Source: Chalciporus piperatus | Lineage: Eukaryota > Basidiomycota > Agaricomycetes > Boletales > Boletaceae | Direction of reading: 5' to 3' | DNA length: 64,000 bases | NCBI GenBank assembly: GCA_038093975.1 | Contig: JBBPTG010000001.1 | Span: forward strand, 434,001-498,000 | Part shown: positions 44,988 through 57,371 of the stretch, in pieces | Numbering within the stretch: position 1 is the first letter of the stretch | Layout of the letters: every line of letters begins with the position of its first letter | Program-made: the position numbers and the translations under genes | The notes under the pieces: model-generated | Database searches by the model: none | Told to the model about the DNA's origin: nothing | Seen by the model: only the letters and a program-made list of their open reading frames with translations

Positions 44988-47028
44988 CTACAAGGACGCT
45001 CTCGCAGCCTTGAGTGCTGCGTCTACGAGCTCTGTCATTGCAATGACAGCTTCCTCCTCCAAGGTACGTCCAACAAGCTGTATGCAAATGGGAGCATCTC
45101 GGAATACCGCAGGATCGTCTAGTCGAAATTCTCAGAGACAGTTTGGGGCAAGAGAGACAGATACTTACACATTTCGGACATTCCTTTATCAAAGTTGTCA
45201 ATCCACGACTCGCGAGTCTGCTTGACATCCACGGCTGGGTCAACAGTCGTCACAGGGAAGACCGACGCAGTATAGTCGAGCGTATTCCAGACCGTAGTAT
45301 AATTAGTGTACCTAGTTGACGCTCGTCAGTAGACCGATTATGCGCGAGGCGGCTCTGCTGACCTGTTCCGTCCATGAGGAGGGGCAGCATAGGGTGCCGC
45401 GGGGCAGATAATCGCGTCCACTGGTCGCCCTGTTTCAGTTCTCTGCACCGTGCTGTTCCAGTGTGCCAAGTATCGTTCGCGCAGGTCTATCTTAGTCTTG
45501 TGGAGCTGCCAGAGTTCATAAGCAGTAATGCCAGATTTCTTGGGACGGAACGCTGCAATGGTAGGCTCGCTACTCTCTGGCAACATAGTAGAAATGATGG
45601 GTTCGCCGGTTGCTGAAGTGGCGATCATGAAATCCTCGACTGATCCGGCATTCCAGATACTTCTCTGCAAAAAGGGGGAAGGGATTAAGTTCTAGTAGCT
45701 GAACAGGAAATTAATGATGCCTACCGCTAAGTCACCCATTTTCCTATGGTTGATCGGCTGCCACTGAATGACTGCGAGGGTCATCAGAATAATAGAACAA
45801 AGCGTGTGTCCAATTGACGCACCAGTGTGACCGGCCCTCTTGAGCGCTGCTTCGACCTGTTTCAGCGCTCTCGTCACTGGGGGATGCGGGATACAGACAC
45901 CGTCGTCCCACATGATGGCAAAACAAAGGTTTTGACCGTTGTTACGATCCATGAGCTGGTACTCGTCTTCATCCCATTTCTTGTGTACGGCGAGTGGGTC
46001 CTTGAGCCAAGGTTTGGCCTTGATGACGGCCTCCGTGAAAGTCTTGAGTCCCGATATGCTACTAGTCATAGGACCGAGGACAGACAATATGGAATCTTGT
46101 CCTTCCAAGGAGTTCACCGCACCACCATAGGGTATTCGGCCGTATGACGGTCTCAAACCGTACAGGCCACAAAAGGCGGAGGGGATCCGCACGGAACTAA
46201 AGCAAGTTAAAGAGAATATCGCTGACTCCATTGCCCGAATGTACACACCCTCCAATATCGGAACCAACACCTAGAGGGCTTCCTTTCATGCCAACCAAGG
46301 CTCCCTCTCCTCCAGACGAACCGCCGCAAGTCAACGAGCGGTTGTAAGGGTTGAGAGTCCTGCCAAAGATGGTATTCATAGTTTCCGGCCACTTAGTCCA
46401 GCGCAACTGAGCATGAGCCATGTCGACATAGATAATTGGCGCACCATTATTGTTTGCGGTAGGTTCGTCCGTACGAATGGCACAGCTCCACATTCTTCCA
46501 AGATATCAACGAGCACTGCGTTCTTCTCTGCATATTTACCGATCCAGGATACATATCCCATCGTAGTTTCTACACCTTTGATGCATACTTGGTCCTTGAA
46601 AGATATAGGCAATCCGTGGAGAGGTCCAACAACCTTGCCTGTCTTCGCCAGTTCCTCGTCAAGTTCCTTTGCACGAGCAAGTGCGCGTTCCACAAAAATT
46701 TCAGTCAAACAGTTCACCTATTGGTGGTCAATCACTGTAATAGGCCCAAATGGCTGAAATTTACTAGCTGTTGTGCGACGATAGCTCGTTTGTAGAATGC
46801 GGTGGTCACCGAAACAGAAGACCATTCAGCACTTGCAAGCTTCTTCAACAAAACATCGACGGGAGTATTCGTGATTTCAATCTCCTGCGGGGTCAACAGA
46901 CCGCACGTTTCAGGAACGTCGGTCACGTTGAGAGTCGTTTCTGGAGGGGTAGTAATCAACCATTCTCGGGGAATCGCATTCTGTTGGCGTTGCTTCTTGT
47001 CGGCAGCAAGGGCAGACCAGGAAGGCAT
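44988..47028 (-). CDS. Amidase (amidase-signature family)
   Basis: Amidase-signature hydrolase, most like fungal acetamidases/general amidases. Eight exons (46765-47028, 46445-46717, 46249-46406, 45823-46196, 45725-45771, 45363-45664, 45169-45311, 44988-45118) give 563 residues. The Ser-Ser-Lys triad is visible: Lys in PISFKDQVCIKG, the glycine/serine loop TCGGSSGGEGAL, and the Ser in VGSDIGGSVRIPS. Other stretches are PLHGLPISFKD, YGRIPYGGAVNS and DAIICPAAPYAAPPHG. There is no signal peptide. The substrate cannot be told. Nitrogen control is possible, but no element is obvious. Confidence 0.92.
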
Positions 47029-47787
47029 CGTAAGGGAGAGATGGGGAGCGTGGTATCCCGCATCTCTCAAATGAACATTTAAAAGGCATTCGGAACAGCC
47101 TCGGACAAGCGTGCACACGGAGACTGACAGGACGATAAGAGTCCCTTGATCATTGGGGGATGGACATGTGGATATATCACGGGTGCCAAAACTAAGGCGA
47201 TAACGTATCGAAGTATATCAGCGGAGTTCCGGCCCAGGGCGGACGGGTGGCAGGTTCTGTGATAGGTGTTTTAGTTTGAGAGACCAAATGTCAAGGCAGA
47301 CAGGAAATTTTTAAGGAATCAGAAAGTCGTTGATGTCAGTGATAAAGAGCAACCGTAAAAACGGTCATTCTGAATCAAGTCGACTAAGAGGTGCCAGTAG
47401 TGGTTGATTTCAACGCTCATCATGAGTTCAGGAAAGATCGCATATAAAAACGACACGAAGAGAAGAAGCCAACTCACATCTGTTACAGTCAATTGAGCGG
47501 AAGGTCTTGTTGAAAGAAATAAGAAATAACAACCTCGGCCTTTATAGCAAAATGTTAAAGCGGCGATTGAACGTTTTGCTCCGCAAACAATCACATACAA
47601 TTTCAAAGGCAGTAGATCAAGCAGTAGATGACCAGGTCTGGTAATGGGAGTTCGCAAAACCATGCATTGCTAAAAACAACCGAGATATAGCAGGATATAG
47701 CGATGAAATAATGGATACAGTGAGCTGAAAAGCATATGTCCGAGCCGTGCCAATGATTCTATGCGTCAGTGTTCATGACGTGAATGT
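47029..47787. other. Intergenic between amidase and SUR7-like gene
   Basis: 759 bp: the amidase promoter and the 3' end of the SUR7-like gene. A minus-strand open frame at 47319-47663 lacks any family resemblance. Nothing is called. Confidence 0.4.
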
Positions 47788-48712
47788 TCATTTTGTCGCG
47801 AGGACGTGGAGCTTTGCCAACGAAACTACAATAGGAACAGCAAACAAGGTGTAGCCCACCCAAACCACTGCATGAAGACATGAGTTACCACTCAACGGCT
47901 GATCGAGGCGGTCAGTTGTCACGTACTGATAAACCCATTGCTTGTGTTTGCGATGAGTTGTGGTCCATTCTTTCCCTGACCTTCTATACTCTGGTTGAAA
48001 TCGTCTGCGGCCTTTCCAAAATACATGCGGATAATCAGGAAAGACGCCAAGCCTGTGTGATACTCACTTTAGTTTCGTGTGGACCAGAAGCACCGTGGAC
48101 ACATACCGACGAGGAAAGATGCCATGCCGATCCACGCAGAAACCCGCTGTACCACTGGCTTGTCGAAAACATTTCCTGCTTTCCCCATCAGGTGCCGGAA
48201 CGAAATCCCACTGAACATGATGAAGAACACGAGGGACGTTATCAGAGATATGGCCAGAAATACAGGGGCTGCGGTTGGGGGAGCTGCCAAAACGGAGCTA
48301 GGAGTGTTTGAAGTAAAAACAGAAGTATCTATCAATTCAAATTAGCTTAGACTCCGAGCCGAAATCTGAGATAACTGACTGTACTGGGGGGAGACCGAGG
48401 GTGCCGTGCAAGTGAGACCCGCTGCGTTGTTAGGCTTCGAGCATGAACCTAATTTCGCCTTAGACCAATTGATTGACTGCTCGTAAATTCTTGCTCACCC
48501 AACATCCCCAGAAGCATGCTTGGGCCATCCACGGCCATGGTTGTACCAGGTTGGGTTAGAGCCGAGGATGGCGTCACCGTCAAGAAGGATACCTGGTTGT
48601 GCAGCATGAGCGCCGGCGCGAGGTAGGCGAATAATATGAGGAACAGCGACGTCAGCATCAAGACGGGGGTGACATATAATATGGTAGCTTTGGAAATGTT
48701 GGCGGGCGTCAT
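47788..48712 (-). CDS. Four-helix SUR7/PalI-like plasma-membrane protein
   Basis: Exons 48499-48712, 48380-48448, 48107-48328, 47927-48052 and 47788-47867 give 236 residues. Four hydrophobic segments are seen: near the N-terminus (TILYVTPVLMLTSLFLILFA), after the loop (VFLAISLITSLVFFIMF), then AWIGMASFLVGLASFLI, and last GFIMVWVGYTLFAVPIVV. The first extracellular loop holds a Cys pair (CSKPNNAAGLTC), the layout of the SUR7/PalI family, which marks eisosome membrane domains or senses ambient pH. Assignment rests on topology and loop rather than a strong motif. ATG at 48712 is the first in frame. Confidence 0.6.
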
Positions 48713-49390
48713 GATGGCCAAAATGAGACTATGTCGTTGAAATGAGTGTTGAAGGGGAGTCCTGCCCGATGAGAGAGTCTGCTAGTAGTAGTTGCGAGTA
48801 ATCCAGCACCGCAAGCGTCAGTCCGGAGAAGATAGAAGGGAGGGGAATGAGGGAGACCCATCATCTCTGGTTGACCAATCTTTATACTTGGGACCTGTTC
48901 ATGTTTGTTGCAGGATTACGACCAGCTATTGTGGAAGGAACGCACCATTGTTTGTTAAGAAAGGAGCAATTGTTCTTGTTCAGACAATGTGTCAATGTCG
49001 AGTTGACAACGGATACAATTTAAAATTTAAGCGAACATTCCAGCTGTAGCCTGTAATCGAATTGTCCGAACATGAAGCGACCGGGACACTTTGGGGACAC
49101 AGACGATATCGAGGTCGAGGTCGGAGGGAGAGATGGCATACCTTCCTTCGGGATCACATGTATAGGCCATCTGCGATGTACTTACATGTTTTAGCATTGA
49201 GCCATGCATCATCAACTTGGGGTCGTGTCATAACTGCATAATATCATACAGTAGTACGTCAGGTAAAACAACCTAGTCAGTGTTGGTGATACGTATGCAA
49301 CAGGGTATCAATGATAGACGTTAGACGAGAATAAGAAACCAAGACGGAAACAAACTGGCGATACAATGGTAAATTTCCGAGTACAATTCA
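48713..49390. other. Intergenic between SUR7-like gene and RasGEF
   Basis: 678 bp: the SUR7-like promoter and the RasGEF 3' end. A minus-strand frame at 49027-49215 (62 residues) is not convincing and may be 3' leader of the RasGEF transcript. No repeat is seen. Confidence 0.4.
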
Positions 49391-52300
49391 TCACCACTGA
49401 AATAATCTGCGAATAAGAGCAGTGTCTCTTCCTTGCGTAAAGTGGCCATCCTCTCGTGAGATAGACCGAGAAAAGCTTGGTCTGAATGGTTCATCGAGGA
49501 ATTCCGAATCTGGAATAGGTGCCATCCTGGAGACTTGCATCTGCACAGACCCTCAGTCCGTGCGTTGGGCCAAACTACGGGAGCACTAACCTCTTCTGGC
49601 ATTATATATTCATTGAACACAAGATCCCGTACCTTGGGCCTTTCAGGGAAGTTGTAGTCGGTCGTCATTTGACATTGTGTCTGGCAATGGGTCGTGCTTT
49701 GAATGAACCTCCCGAACATGTTGAACTTCCCCCAGTGGATTTTGTTGGGCTCTGCAGCGCTGACATCCGGGTTTCCTTCATGCGCGCGGATGAGATCCGA
49801 CATATGCACTTCCCTGTGGGACATCTGTTTCAGGTGCTTACAGTAACTTACCAAATCAAACATCACGTACAACGCTGGAATGCAGGCTCCTTTAGTGTTC
49901 TTCAGTGCCATTCGATAAGCTTGATGAGCACCCCTGTGTTGTAATAGGACATCCCACGACAGGAGGTTCTTATAGTGATCCGGGGTTTTGGTTTTGAATA
50001 TCTCCATCGTGTCGTCGCCTTGAAAGGTTGAATTGTTGATGCCAGCAACGAAGGCACGGAGGGCGGAGTAGTTGTTGAGCGCACGAAGCTTGTGGGCGAT
50101 ATCTACAAATTTTTCGATTTGTTTTGCTCGATTCTTTGGCTTGTCATGGCACAAAATGAGGGACACAACCCTTCAAAGAAATCAGCTTTCTGCATAATTT
50201 ACACAACTGACCACACTTACCAATCTGCAAGATGGTTTGAAATAGCATTAAATCGCGAGATAGAGTCCGAGTCGGGATCCTTGCGACCAGGAATGAGAGT
50301 ATACTGCAGCCAGTGTCTCGGCTGTAGAGTTTGCGCATGAGATACGCAGCCAACACCTCGTAAAACAACGTACCTCTATCTCCATAAATAACTTTGCCTC
50401 AACACGAGTTATTTCTTCAGCGATCTCAGAGCTATCGTAGTTCTGCAACTCCAAAGCGCGTCGAGAAAGTTCTTTCAGAAGTTGTTTTGCTGATATCTCT
50501 GGGACATCCGCTGCGTGCGGCGAAGTGGCCGGCATGATGAATGCCTTTGCATTGAAAGGCAAGCTCTGCTTGCGCTCTCTTGAATTCGAGCCGGTCGAAT
50601 GTTCGAGGGAAGGTGTTGCAGAAGAGTGGCTGATTGACACTGAGTCAGTGCCGACCGCAAGTGTGTCGTCTTCCCCGTCCGAAATACTGTAAGGATCGTC
50701 TGCGTAGTCCACCAGATGATCAACTTTATGTGCCCAAGCTGCATCAGAATCCACAATGTTTGGAAGGTGATCAAGAAAGGGAAGGAAGTCAGATCCATAA
50801 TGCAGCAGATATGTCTTCCCGATGATCGATTTCACCAAAGCACTCAAGGCACCCGCTGCACCGGGAGCAGCGAAGTCCTGTGGATAGGTGTGCATCCAGG
50901 TCTCGAGCAGGTGACAAATCCTGGTGAGGACAATAGTCAGGTGATGCCTAACGGCTGAAGAGTTTCTTACCGCATCTGGGCATAGCTTGCAAACATGGGG
51001 TCGCCTAACGAACTATCTAGTTGTCGCATGCGTTTCTGCATTGCCAACAAGACACTCCGGGGACTAGCAAATCTTCGACAAGTGAGCAAAAAGTTGGAAA
51101 TGAAAGTTGGATCTACGCAGCGATGTCAGTTCAAGTCCAACAGCACTCATATCAATAACGGACCATCTCCGCTGACTGCAAGGAATAGCAGCTTATCTAG
51201 GAGCTCGTCCAGAGTGGCATACTGAACCGATCGACTTCTTTTAGCGGCGTTAGATGACAGAAAGCCCAGAGGATAAGGTTCATACACACCCTTCTTTCTC
51301 CTTAATTACATGCCGATCATCATCCTCCAACCCATTCGGCGTTTCACCCTTCGCCGCGTGAGAGGGTGACACAGAGGATTGTAAACTGCTGGTCGCCCCA
51401 AGGCTAGTGACACTCCGTGCGTTCGATAGCTTGCGTTCATTCGAGCTCCGCGTCCTCGCTTTCTCGTGTTCAGAGAACAAATCTGAAGTCGAACGCGCGC
51501 GCGTCGGAGAGGTCGCCAGCGGAGGAGGAGATGACGGCAATGTGGATGTTGGCGAAAGTCGAAGAGAGCTGGCCTGATCTTGCGACATCTTCCGAACCGA
51601 GGCTGCAGAAGAAAGGGCGGTAGGCGTCACTGAAATTGACGCTCGGCTTTCCCAAGGGATTGGAGAAATCAAAGCTTCCGGCGATGCAGGATTTCGAAGA
51701 TCCGAGTCTACGTGACAAGCTGTTCGAAAAAGCACAGTGTCATGATAATTAAACGCTTACTCGGTACGCTTAGGATCGACATGAGCAGAAACTTGAAAGC
51801 TTTTCTCATCTTCCCAACATCTCCAATATGAGTCACTTGCACGAGACCGACATCGTGTTGCTGGAATAAGTTCAAGGAGGTCTGCGGGTCCACGGCTACG
51901 GGAAGATCAGATTTCAACGCGACCGCAATGATGGAGCACTTCATTGAGCATATTAACCCTGGGACGACAGATAAATCATTGAAGGCCAAAACATAACACT
52001 TGACTCACGAAGGAAATTGGAAACAGGTCCGAATGATGATGCATCTCCACTGTCATAACATACAAAGATGCCATCTACCCGAGGGGGAGCAGTCAACCTT
52101 GTGATGTCCAGTTCGTGAATCACGATCGAGACACTGGGAGGCTCTCGTTGTTTTACCCAATCAAGTCGGCGAGTGTCTAAAATATGTGAATAACGAAGTG
52201 AGGTATATGCGGACTGATCTTGCGCTTACAGCGGAAGGGTGCTGAAATAGAACTTCCTGACATGGAAAATAAGGCGGTGAAGTCTTCGACGCCGTAAGCT

Positions 52301-53258
52301 CTTGCATCTGCCGAAACGAATGTGGACTTTCCACAACCAGGAGTGCCAATAACAGCAATAGAAATCTCCTTCGGAAATGACTGTGGGATCTCAGTCCTAT
52401 TAGTTGGTGCTGGTGTAGCTATCTACTCACCATGGGTTGAACTGTGTCGGCCGCTAATGCCCTATTCCCAGGGTTTGCCTGCAGCCCAAGGCTACCACTC
52501 CTGACACGACCTGATATAACGTCTGTAAGAGAGGAATGCCTCGGAAAAGACTGAAGGGATGTAGTGGAATGCAATCGTCGATTATCATCGCGTGACAAGA
52601 AGGGAGGAGGTTGATTGATCATGCTATTGACCGGGATGGCGGGTGGTTGGTTGCGAGCAGGAAGCTTGAGGTCACCGGGACGTGATTGACGGGCCTGTTC
52701 CTTGCCTTTTACCGAAGCTCTCCTGGCTTTATCAACTAACTTTTTCAAATGTTGACGAGGCTCGGACTCAAAGCCTTGCTCCATAACTGAATCGTGACCG
52801 TCGCTCGCGGTGCTCACGCTAGCGCCACGACTCCGGGGGTATAGTGGGCTGGGTTCTGGGTCGGGACGACGGCCTGAATCAAGAGACGGATCGGTTCTGC
52901 GGGGGCGAGACGCGTCACCCCCAGAAACTGTGTTGCCTCTTGTGGGTCTTGAGGTAGAAGGCCGAGGAGAGTTATCTCGTTCATGGCTGACGAAGGAGTC
53001 GACGGAGATGGACTTGCGGAGACTCTGCTGAGGTGGATAATGAGCCGAGGAAGGGAATGGAGCGTCGGTAGAGGAGATATGGAATGCGAATGACGAAGAG
53101 GCGGTGGACGAGGTGGCATCGTGTGGGGTCGTGGACGGCTGGAGGCTGATTGCCTCGTATGAAGAGAGGGAAAGGTTGTCGGTATCGCTGGGCATCTGTA
53201 TTGGGGGGAGGGTCGGAATGGCAGGCAAAGAATGAGTGTTTGCGGTTGGGGTGGACAT
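49391..53258 (-). CDS. RasGEF (CDC25 type) with an N-terminal G-like domain
   Basis: Twelve exons (52431-53258, 52230-52380, 52009-52176, 51761-51958, 51286-51707, 51164-51221, 50971-51112, 50374-50920, 50221-50321, 49871-50170, 49591-49813, 49391-49540) give 1095 residues. Residues 1-276 are disordered. A Ras-like fold follows (about 277-448): P-loop VIGTPGCGKST, then VDGIFVCYDSGDASSF, and an NKxD-like VALKSD. A Ser-rich linker leads to the REM domain (about 590-700: YATLDELLDKLL, FISNFLLTCRRF). The CDC25 catalytic domain is about 790-1060 (PRHWLQY, KQIEKFVDIAHKL, FVAGINNSTF, MSDLIRAHEGNPD). It should activate a Ras protein by GDP/GTP exchange. Confidence 0.85.
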
Positions 53259-53633
53259 TGTCGATAGGAACGGGGGGGAGAGACTGTCGCAGTCCGGATG
53301 TCGATTAGATGTTCATGAACAAGAGTGGACGACGACGAGCAAAGTTTGTATAAGTTGACCGCCGTTGAGGAATTCGATTAGACGGTTGGGCGGTGACGAT
53401 GGGGTGGGCGGATTGAAACGCTGAGCCTGCCCGTGAACTTGACGCTGCCTATTTTTTAATTATGGGGACAGCAAAGGAACATCAATGCACATCACAGACG
53501 CCGGTCGCTGGCAACATCACACAGTGCACCACCCTGACCTGCAGGCACAATCGTCGGTGTCATTCACTCCGTCTAATTCTATTCCCTTCCCTTCCCCACT
53601 TCCAAGCCGACATCATCCCTGGCGCTCACTCTC
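53259..53633. promoter_or_regulatory. Divergent promoter RasGEF / SurE
   Basis: 375 bp between divergent starts. No further feature is recognised. Confidence 0.45.
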
Positions 53634-55009
53634 ATGTCATTGTCAACCAACAAGCCGAGAGTATTGCTAGTCGTATGTCCTCGCATTCTCGTCAGACGTT
53701 CGCTCACTGTACCCAAACAGAACGACGACGGTCCACCAGGTCCAGAGTCACCTTACATCTTTGGTTTTTGTCAACACCTCGTAAACGATCTCAGTGAGTT
53801 CAGCACTGGCAGAATATCTCGCCAAATCTTGCCTCCATGGCGACATGTTATGTCATGACGATTCCACTCCCCAGACTGGGACGTAAAGGTTGTCGTACCG
53901 AGTTCCCAAAAATCATGGATCGGTCAGTATGACATAGCTTGATGAACTGTACACGATCATCGACGTTAATATCGACGCGTGCAGGAAAAGCATATCACAT
54001 AAAAGAGATTACCCAGGGCAGATACTTCTATCCGATACAACCAGGTCCGTCGGATCCCCCCTTTCCAATCATAATCACACACTCCTTTGCAGATGGCGTA
54101 GAGGGTGAAATATCTAATACCCGTAGACAGTTGAAGGATGGAGAGGCTGCGGAGTGGATTCTGCTGGATGGGGTACGAACCCTCGTCAAACCGTCACTTA
54201 TCGATGATGGAGTTCCACACCCATTCTTAGACCCCCGCAACTTGCACAAACGTTGCTCTTCATAACCTATATCCTGAGGAGATCGATCTAGTTGTATGTG
54301 CACTTTCCCACTCAATCTATTTCTATTCTATTCTCAACCCCTGCAGATTTCAGGTCCAAACTTTGGAAGAAATACATCAAGTGGGTAGCAAGTTGGCAAT
54401 TGGGGTGCCTTGAACTTGAACTTGTCTATTAAATCACCTCTTACAGCCGCGTTTTCCCTCTCATCAGGAACCATCGGTGCGGCAATGTCCGCTGCACTCT
54501 CTCGCAAACGCGCTATTGCTCTCTCGTACGGCATTGTGCTCCGTCCCACACCCGTCGAATTACACGAGCCTGCCTACAAACTTTCCGTTCGCATCGTGGA
54601 ATACCTATGGAACAATTGGGGAAAGGACCCGAACGGAATACGCAATGGCGAAGTTGACTTATACAGCGTGAACCTTCCCATGATCCATCGGCTTACAAAC
54701 CCTGGAGGCTTAGAAGTATACTGGACACGAATGTGGCGCAATTCTTATGGCCGCCTTTTTGCGCGTGTCCCGACAAGCTCGGAAAGAGAGAAGGAAATGC
54801 CGCCCGAGGGTGATGCTACCCTCGCATTCAAATTTGCTCCTGAATTACGACCCCTTATCAACCCAGACTTGTCGGTTGTACCCATGGGCACAGATGGTTG
54901 GGCATTCGCAATGGGTCATGCCAGTATTACACCCCTGAAAGCATGCTTCGCAGAGGTTGATGATGAATCTGGAAATGACCAAGGAAGGGTAGGGAAGGTG
55001 CACTTGTAG
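53634..55009 (+). CDS. SurE-like phosphatase/nucleotidase
   Basis: SurE-family metal-dependent acid phosphatase/5'-nucleotidase. Eight exons (53634-53672, 53721-53793, 53875-53922, 53985-54044, 54093-54172, 54231-54293, 54347-54380, 54447-55009) give 319 residues. Metal-site motifs: RVLLVNDDGPPGPES near the start, VVVPSSQKSWIG, and LVISGPNFGRNTS. Also seen are LLDGTPATCTNVALHNLYP and SLSSGTIGAAMSAALS. In yeast the SurE domain is fused to a tyrosine-ligase domain (Pby1); here SurE stands alone. All junctions keep frame. Confidence 0.9.
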
Positions 55010-55112
55010 TGAGATGAAAAAGCAGGTTTATATCCTCGGTAGCATAGATTATCGCTGTCCTGTTAAATGTCGTGAATATCCGTTCGTTCATCATCGTTCG
55101 TAGCCACGGCTT

Positions 55113-56979
55113 TTATGATACGGTTAGCAAGGCATGCAGGCAAGCTATGGCCACTATAAGCTGGAAAATCGCTAAGAAATCAACGGGACGTGAAGGAGCA
55201 TCGGAGGCGGCACTTGGTAACGTTACTCCTTTGTAGACTTTGAGGGAATTGATGATCCATGATGCGTTCTGCCGGAAAGGACATGAATACCAAAAAGGTT
55301 GAGCTCTGGCTCTAACACAAACCACAAAATTTGACGGGTCCATCAGTCTGTTGGCACATGTTCCTGGACATCCGGACGTGGCATAGGAGTTACCGGCCCA
55401 GTCACCTTGACATGAATCGGAAATCAGTTACGCAAAAGCTGTCACTACACTCAGTGGCCTCACCACAGAACGTGATATCTAAAATATGTTGAGTTTTGAG
55501 AAGTGGAAACCATCATTAATGACATACCAAAGATGATCGAATGATTGGCGAAATATTGCGGGATGTTACAATGTCCTGAGGAGAGCGCCGCTACAGGGGC
55601 CCCCCAGTTTGATGGATTTGGTAAACCTTGTACGATATCTTGGGGAATGGCGGCACGATAGAACGACCCTAGGCCAAAGATGAGCATTCGAAACGACGGC
55701 CACCCTCTGTCAGAAACTAACAAACTGCAATCCCAGTCAGGTCCCACTTCATGGCAAACACGCCACCACCTTGTGAGTCGAAATATGGACCATAGGATGC
55801 CCTACTCCATTCTGTGACGCCGCAACCAGCATTATTGTTCATGAGGCCATCGCATTGCAAGTTGTCTACGCCGTTCGTTTGCTGGATCGTGTCAGTGGAT
55901 CATCGTCGGCCAGGGTTCACTGTAAAGACTTACTACAATTGTGCCCGTGAAATTTGTCGTGGCAGTCAAGTTGCACCCTTTATAATGCCTGGTTCAGAAA
56001 AAACCGAGAATGATTCATCGGGACATGCCTGGATAAGTGTGCCATGTGACTTGGTTATGCTCGTTATCATGAACGCCCTCGATGATGTCTATTTCGCCGT
56101 TCTTGAGCAGAGATGAAATATGAACTTCCAAGACACTCATTAAACTTACATACGGCCACGTCCCGCTTCCCAAGGTCCTAGAACAATATGAGGGCGAGCA
56201 GTTCGCATAGGAAGATTAATTAAATACCAGAATGCTGGCCATACACCTAGGCGTCAGATTAGCCAACGCACGGCTAGGTGAGAAAGATCACTAACCGCAT
56301 CCCCAGGGGGCCATGTCGAGATCCAGAATGAAGAGACCGGTATTATACATAGCCTGACTAGAAATACGCACACTGGAACAGTGGTTTGAGTAATATAAGT
56401 TGATGGATGATGATCAATTACCTAGAACGGTCAACTCCCGAGGAAAGCCAGGTGGTATTATCTCCCTTCATGATGACTTTGTTGTCCGATGTTACATACG
56501 CTAGGCCGTTAGCAACCGCAGTCTGCTTGTCAACAAAACTGACAAGGATGTTGCTTCAACTATCAACAGGTCAGAAGACTCGTAACGCACGTCACCATTC
56601 CACTGTAATGGACGCGGGTCAGTGACTGGTGGCATAAGGAAAGTTGAGCGCGAACTTTGTTGGATCTGCGCCGGTATAAAAGTCAAAGGTACTTCGTGGA
56701 ACGATGCCATCAGCACGAGTGATATTGAGTGAGAAATACGACTCACTCGAAGAAACCCTGTCCTTCATACGTGTCTTGAATCACCCACAACGTGGTATTC
56801 TGAGCGGAAGTGGTATTACGCTTCGAGCGCACAGTACCCAAGCTGACTTCCTTGAATGAACGAGAAAACCGCGGGTGTGTGTCAGTAACGTCCGCTGCTA
56901 ATACCATTAAGAAAACGTCAAAGAGAAACCAGAACGATAGTCCCTTCAGCCGAAGGCATCCCGTTGTTGTTGGAGTCAT
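55113..56979 (-). CDS. GH16 beta-glucanase, probably GPI-anchored
   Basis: Secreted glycoside hydrolase family 16, endo-1,3(4)-beta-glucanase type. Fourteen exons (56747-56979, 56657-56692, 56591-56602, 56422-56538, 56296-56372, 56228-56246, 56150-56177, 56029-56101, 55934-55977, 55722-55881, 55528-55668, 55464-55478, 55323-55405, 55113-55268) give 397 residues. A hydrophobic leader (residues 10-30) is followed by FFDTFDFYTGADPTN, the catalytic NGEIDIIEGVHDNEHNQVTWH (Glu/Glu), and NWGAPVAALSSGHCNI. The C-terminus is a hydrophobic helix as in GPI-anchored proteins. The intron before exon 9 has a GC donor; exons 3 and 12 are 12 and 15 nt. Confidence 0.85.
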
Positions 56980-57371
56980 CGAGGTATACACTATAGGGCG
57001 AATATGACAGCCCGTTCAAGATATATCTCCGCGCTCGCTCGTACTAGTCCGTGATAGTCAAGGTCCGATACCGCAGCGAGTGATGTACACGCGAAAGCAA
57101 CACGAAATACACGAGGCGGCTAGTGAGCTCCACAGCCTCCACTTCAAGTTGGTTCAACATCACCCGATACGGCTCATTCTTTATCCGATCAATCGGTTGA
57201 CAGCGAAGGAGCCAAAATACTCGAGGTTCGTTTCACGAAGACCACCGAGACGTTACCAGGTTGCAGTGCATAATGCATGGTGTCTTTTTTGCAAAGTAGG
57301 AAGGCACATACAACCATACCAAACATGGAACGACGTAAAATGTAGTATAACAGAGAGGATGAGTGACGAGA
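56980..57371. promoter_or_regulatory. Presumed GH16 promoter and RPL15 3' end
   Basis: 392 bp between two genes on the minus strand. No other gene or repeat is seen. Confidence 0.4.

Noticed and set aside
47319..47663. 114-codon minus-strand frame between the amidase and SUR7-like genes
   Set aside because: No family motif or conserved composition, and the neighbouring promoter space accounts for it.
49027..49215. 62-codon frame downstream of the RasGEF
   Set aside because: No family match and no splice site that joins it to the RasGEF; treated as 3' sequence.
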